From Eudorina sp. 2006-703-Eu-15 (Eukaryota > Chlorophyta > Chlorophyceae > Chlamydomonadales > Volvocaceae), in NCBI GenBank assembly GCA_003117195.1, contig BDSI01000009.1, positions 372,001-436,000 of the forward strand: a stretch of 64,000 bases of DNA. The letters run 5' to 3'. Each line of letters starts with the position of its first letter. The stretch's first letter is position 1. The translations under genes were made by a program, and so were the position numbers. Below the pieces are notes generated by a model. The model was not told where the DNA came from. It worked only from the letters and a program-made list of their open reading frames with translations, and did not search any database. Below, one piece after another: positions 60,101 through 64,000 of this stretch.

Positions 60101-62241
60101 TGCCGCCGCCGCCACGTCCGCCGGCGCCACCGGCATGCCGCCCGGTTCCGGAGCCCCGGGATGCGGGGGCAGGTGCGCCGCCACGTGCAGCGCCAGGCGG
60201 CGCATCAGCGCCGGCCGGTGGTGCGTGAATCGCGCGCACGCCTCAGCCACGCGCGCCGCCTGCGAGGGCGTCAGTGCGGGCAGGCACCGGTCCACCGCGT
60301 CCAGGCCCCGCTCCATGAGGCCGCTGTGGTACACCCCGGCGCGCGCGTACAGGTCCATCACCTCCACCACCTGCGCGGGAGTCAGGGCGAGCAGGCGCGG
60401 CGGCCGCGCCAGCTCCGCGTCCGCATCGAGCCCCGGGGGATCCGGAGTCGCAGAGCGGCGGGGCGCCGACGAAGCCGCCGCTGTCGCAGCGGCGTCGGCG
60501 ATGGCCTCATGGCCTGCGGGCTCCACCGGATGAGTTTGAGGGCAGCCTGGAGCGGGGCTCGTGGGCGCCGCTCCCGCCGCCACGGAGGCTGCCGCCGCGC
60601 CGTCGCCGCGCTCAGTAGCCGCAGGCGGCGGCGGCGGCGGTCTCATGCAGAGGTGGTCCGCGACGGCGCGCAGGAAGCCCGGTTCACGGTCGTGGCGCCA
60701 GCCGCAGGACGCCACGTCGCGCAGCAGGCCCAGCAGCGGCGCCGGGCCGGGCAGCTCCGGCAGCCGTGACTGCAGGTGCAGCATGAGGCGCTGCATGGCG
60801 GCCCCCAGGTTACCGGCCGCGGTGACCGCCGGCGGCGCGTGCAGCGCCGCCAGCGCCCGCAGCAGGCTCACGGTGTCCATGGCACTGGGTGCCGCGCATT
60901 CCGTGATGTGGGTCGGCGCGGCGGCGGCCGCCGCCGTCGACGCGCGCTTGGGGCGCGCACCGTTGTGGGATACCGGCGCTTGGGGTAGGCCCCTCGAAAC
61001 GGCCGGATCGAGCGGGATGCGCTGGGCCCGCGCCAGGATCCGGTCCAGGAGCCTCTTCCCCATGACCCGCATGTGCAGGAGCCCCGCCAGCAGGCTTGCC
61101 GTCTGGGGCCAGGTGGCGGTCGACGCCGCGGCGGTGGCGGCGGCCACAAGGCTGCGGGCGAGGTCCGGTGGCAGCGGCCGGCCGGCGCCGCCGGCGGAGG
61201 CGCGCAGGCAGGAAGCCACACTCGTGATGATGTCCGCGAGCTCCGCCACCGCCGCCTGGCCCTGGTGGGTCCCGGAGGTCGCCGCCTCGGCCCTGCGCAG
61301 CGCGACCGTGCCGCCCGCCGCCCGGCCGCCGCCCCGGTCTCCACAGCCCAGCGAGGGGCTGCGGGGGCCCGGGGTCGCAAACGCGGAGCTGCCCAGCCGC
61401 TGGTCTAGGAGCACGCAGGTCCGTTCGACGAGTGGCAACGGCAGACCGGCGGCCCAGGTCCCAGCATCCGCTCCCCCGGTGCCGCTGCTGTTGCTGTTGC
61501 TGCTGCTGCTGTCAGGGTCCACGCTGTGATGCCCCTGTTGGGTGTGGTGGCGCCAGGCCTGCGCGAGGACGCTCAGGTCGTGCAACGCCGAGGACCGGTA
61601 CGCGTCGTCCGTGGCGAAAGCGCAGGACAGCGGGGTATCAGCTGCGGAACCGGTACCGCTGCAGGTGCCAGCCGCGTGGCGCGCCAGAGCCCTGTGCTGC
61701 TGCGCCGCTGGAGCAGGGAGAGCCCCGCGCGAGAGCAGGCGGGAGGGGCACCCGGTGCCGCCGGCGCTGTTCGCAACTGACCTCCACGTCCAGGGAAACG
61801 CAAGTAAAGCCTGCGACAACGGGGAGCTCGGCTTTGCGATTTCGCGGGGGCCTCTGGCAAGCAATGATTGTTCAGCATGGGTATGCGCCAGTAGACCATA
61901 CCTGCCGGCATTCCAGCGCCGAGCGTGCCGGCGCGTTGATGGCGCAGGCCTCACCGCTGGTGTTTGGTAGCTCCCGGGACAATTCCCTGCATGCGTTCCG
62001 ACAAAACGTTGATGGTGGAATCGACGCTGATGGTTTTTCCATTCCGTCCCGGACTTGCCTTCCGGCCTCGACCCACGACGTCCAAGCTCTCGCCGAGCTG
62101 CCTACGCTCGACAAACAAACGTAACAAACACACTTTGAAAGCACTGCAATGCTTGTAATAACAAATAACCTCGCACCTGGAGACGTCCCAGTCACAGCAG
62201 CAAGACGCCCTGTCACCATAAGCCGACGGCGCAGCCAGCAT
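54185..62241 (-). CDS. Giant OPR/FASTK-like helical-repeat protein with MEI2-type RRM
   Basis: Exons: 62241-61955, 61853-58424, 58025-57879 and 57235-54185. All phases close, giving about 2,304 aa. Helix-pair segments of OPR/FASTK type occur before the RRM, for example QTASLLAGLLHMRVMGKRLL (about residue 340) and LTPAQVVEVMDLYARAGVYH then LTPSQAARVAEACARFTHH (about 585-640). They recur after it: LVLIAHSMAVLPYHSPAML (about 1440) and LSASSLVDLAWACARTGL then PTPGLVQVFWALAALGHQ (about 1780-1830). Between them, at about 1165-1250, RTGLVIRRLS, LLDEL, IDLYYMPYDY and LGCAFVGVTAPEGV match the MEI2-like RRM, which continues over an intron. Low-complexity inserts include nine Gln (59228-59254). OPR proteins mostly act on organellar RNA; MEI2-like proteins bind RNA in meiotic or developmental control. 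RNA binding is therefore inferred. Exon 1 is the least certain. Confidence 0.72.
59228..59254 (-). repeat. (CTG)9 tract encoding nine glutamines
   Basis: Perfect trinucleotide run inside the second exon of the OPR/MEI2 gene, read as CAG on the coding strand. Confidence 0.97.
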
Positions 62242-62613
62242 TGGTTCACTGTATCATAGTCAGGTCAATAGTGTAAACGATCATAACAGGCGAGGCCGAT
62301 TGCACAGAAACGGTTTGGGAGAAGCTAAATTGCATACTCCAGCTTTTCCAACTGCGTGCTTTGCATATTCGAATTATAAAGGTGGCATGGTAACGTCTTG
62401 ATGCAATCGGAAAGGCACACGGAACGAAGACCTTCTATACGCCGTACGGTTGCGCCTTCTGCAAGTTCAGTGCGACCTTGACAGCCAAGGCATGCAGTGA
62501 GATAATTTTCATCAGTTCTGTATGCTTGATTTGGATCACAATTATTTAACGCTTCGCAAAGCGCCCTGGTCAACTTCAACTCTACCTTGCAAATTTATGC
62601 CGCGGCATGAAAA
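62242..62613. promoter_or_regulatory. Bidirectional promoter region, OPR/MEI2 gene and CEP104
   Basis: 372 nt, AT-richer than either gene, between divergent ATGs at 62241 (minus) and 62614 (plus). No motif was assigned. Confidence 0.45.
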
Positions 62614-64000
62614 ATGAAAGCTTCCGGCGGACCGCAAAAGCTGCGGTTCACTGTCCATTCATTCTCGGGCGAGGTAAGTGCATCTTGGCAGGTACTGTGG
62701 CCATATCCCAATTGTTTCCGCAAACTCGACCTCTCGGTGCACGCCCGCAGGACACGGACTACCCTGTCCGTGAACTTCTTATTCACAGCCCTCAGACCAG
62801 AGGGTGGCAGTCGCCCAGGTGCGCTGCTCAGGAGGGGCGCGGGAGTTCGGCGCGACCTGCCGTTAGCGAACACCTGGCAGCGACAACCACCCCTGCATCG
62901 GGCGCAGGTTTTGCAAATACCCCCAGGAGATCGTGCTGCGGTTGGAGCAGACATGCAAGGTGCAACAGATTCAGATTCTTTCCCACGAATACAAGGTGGG
63001 CGGGTTTGTTTCCCCAAACCGTACGGGGTTTGGGCCCCGCAAGTTCGACTGTTATCAACCGCCCTGGCTTCCCCGCTCATAGTCGGGGTTCTTCTCAAAA
63101 ACACCGGTCACCGCTGCGCTGGACCGTGGTTATTTCCCCCCTGCCAGATCGCCACCCGCGTGGAGGTCTTCGTGGGAGCCCCGCCCAACATTTTGGACAC
63201 GGACCCCAACAACTGCGTGTTCAAGCGGCTGGGCTACCTCTCCTTTGACAGCAATGAGCGCAGCAACCACCAGGCACGCGAGCTTAAAAGCGTGCACGTC
63301 AACGTCAACGCTTTCCTCATCCGTTTCCTCATCCACCGCTGCCACGTGAACAAGCTGAACATCTACAACCAGGTGTGTGTGTTGATCGGTGGGCAGGCCA
63401 CCAGTGCGTGCTATGCAATGGGCAATGGACAACCAGGGGTGTGTGAGTGTGTAAGAAAAGTGAGCCCAGGTGTGTGTGCCGCATGCACAACTGGGGGGGG
63501 GGCGGTCCTCTGCTCTTGCGGAACGCCCTGGCCTGCTCCGCTGCACCCATTTAGTGCCCATGGCTGCACCTACGCCACCAATTCGTTGCAGCTGTCCTCA
63601 GCTGCGATCGTGGCCACCGGGGCAGCTGCACCGCGCACGGCAGTTATCACCTTTGTCAGACCCCAAAAAACGCTTAGTCCTCCCGGAGTGTTCTTTTTAT
63701 TCCACATCCCAATCTTCGACTGTTGCTCGCGGGCTCACGCCGTCACGTTTGGCACACTACCGCACGCGGCCGTCTATGCCACGGGCCCTCTCGGCGCGAC
63801 AGGTTGGGATCATCGCCCTGAACCTCATCGGGGAGCGAGCCTCGCCGCCCCCAGATGGGCCACCGGGTTTCCTGCAGCTGCACCCGCCGGTCCCCACGGC
63901 GCAGCCGTACTACAACGCGGCGGCCGCGGAGATGGCGGATGTGAACCTCGACGTGCACGTGGACACCGTCACAGCGCAGAAGATCCGCGAGCTGGCGCGG
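62614..64000 (+). CDS. CEP104: CEP104/FAP256 ciliary-tip protein, 5' part (cut by window)
   Basis: Exons: 62614-62673, 62751-62818, 62908-62995, 63148-63372 and 63803->64000. All phases close. Reading starts MKASGGPQKLRFTVHSFSGE, then DTDYPVRELLIHSPQTRGWQ, FCKYPQEIVLRLEQTCKVQQ, IQILSHEYK, VEVFVGAPPN, FKRLGYLSFDSNERSNHQAR, ELKSVHVNVNAFLIRFLIH, NKLNIYNQ and VGIIALNLIGE. This is the N-terminal jelly-roll region of CEP104, whose hallmark is the RLGYxSxxxNE...ARELKSVHV...N.YNQV..xALNxIG series. The last visible residues (VDTVTAQKIRELAR) enter the helical region that follows. CEP104/FAP256 caps microtubule plus ends at the ciliary tip through a TOG domain, expected beyond this window. The short first exon uses the only well-placed ATG. 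Confidence 0.92.
   Translation, partial: MKASGGPQKLRFTVHSFSGEVSASWQVLWPYPNCFRKLDLSVHARRTRTTLSVNFLFTALRPEGGSRPGALLRRGAGVRRDLPLANTWQRQPPLHRAQVLQIPPGDRAAVGADMQGATDSDSFPRIQGGRVCFPKPYGVWAPQVRLLSTALASPLIVGVLLKNTGHRCAGPWLFPPCQIATRVEVFVGAPPNILDTDPNNCVFKRLGYLSFDSNERSNHQARELKSVHVNVNAFLIRFLIHRCHVNKLNIYNQVCVLIGGQATSACYAMGNGQPGVCECVRKVSPGVCAACTTGGGAVLCSCGTPWPAPLHPFSAHGCTYATNSLQLSSAAIVATGAAAPRTAVITFVRPQKTLSPPGVFFLFHIPIFDCCSRAHAVTFGTLPHAAVYATGPLGATGWDHRPEPHRGASLAAPRWATGFPAAAPAGPHGAAVLQRGGRGDGGCEPRRARGHRHSAEDPRAGA

Noticed and set aside
61872..62249. Alternative N-terminal frame for the OPR/MEI2 gene
   Set aside because: It has no phase-compatible join to the second exon, whereas the 62241 frame does.

Overview
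The window looks like nuclear DNA of a volvocine green alga (the Chlamydomonas, Gonium and Volvox lineage). The evidence is strongly GC-biased codons, many short GT-AG introns, TGTAA polyadenylation signals, long (AC)n tracts, alanine/glycine/glutamine-rich low-complexity inserts, and genes typical of that group: a large LRR protein, an OPR-like helical-repeat protein and a ciliary-tip protein. The species cannot be named from the sequence alone. Gene models were spliced by hand. Where reading phase closes across every intron I say so, and where it does not I flag the uncertainty.

Layout. 1-11.9 kb (-): a multi-exon leucine-rich-repeat protein, cut by the left edge, with one 5.5-kb intron holding a LINE fragment and (AC)n tracts. 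12.2-12.8 kb (+): a small intronless coiled-coil protein. 12.8-17 kb: no recognisable gene. 17-19.4 kb (-): an RRM protein with a duplicated module. 19.4-23.3 kb: AT-richer, no recognisable gene. 23.4-24.1 kb (-): a two-exon ubiquitin-like protein. 24.7-27.3 kb (-): a probably organelle-targeted J-domain protein. 27.3-40.5 kb: a retroelement graveyard (LINE, Ty3/gypsy with chromodomain, integrase remnants, dispersed and tandem repeats) around an orphan cysteine-rich exon. 40.6-45.0 kb (-): a complete seven-exon NAD kinase. 45.3-45.8 kb (+): a tail-anchored-type membrane protein, divergent from NAD kinase. 47.3-52.0 kb (+): an eight-exon DoxX/SURF4-like membrane protein. 54.2-62.2 kb (-): a giant protein (about 2,304 aa) combining OPR/FASTK-like helical repeats with a MEI2-type RRM. 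62.6-64 kb (+): the 5' part of CEP104/FAP256, cut by the right edge.

The genes do not form one pathway. Several are divergent neighbours that may share promoters: LRR with the coiled-coil protein, NAD kinase with the membrane protein, and the OPR/MEI2 protein with CEP104. The most unusual item is the OPR-MEI2 fusion, a candidate RNA-binding regulator whose architecture I do not recognise.
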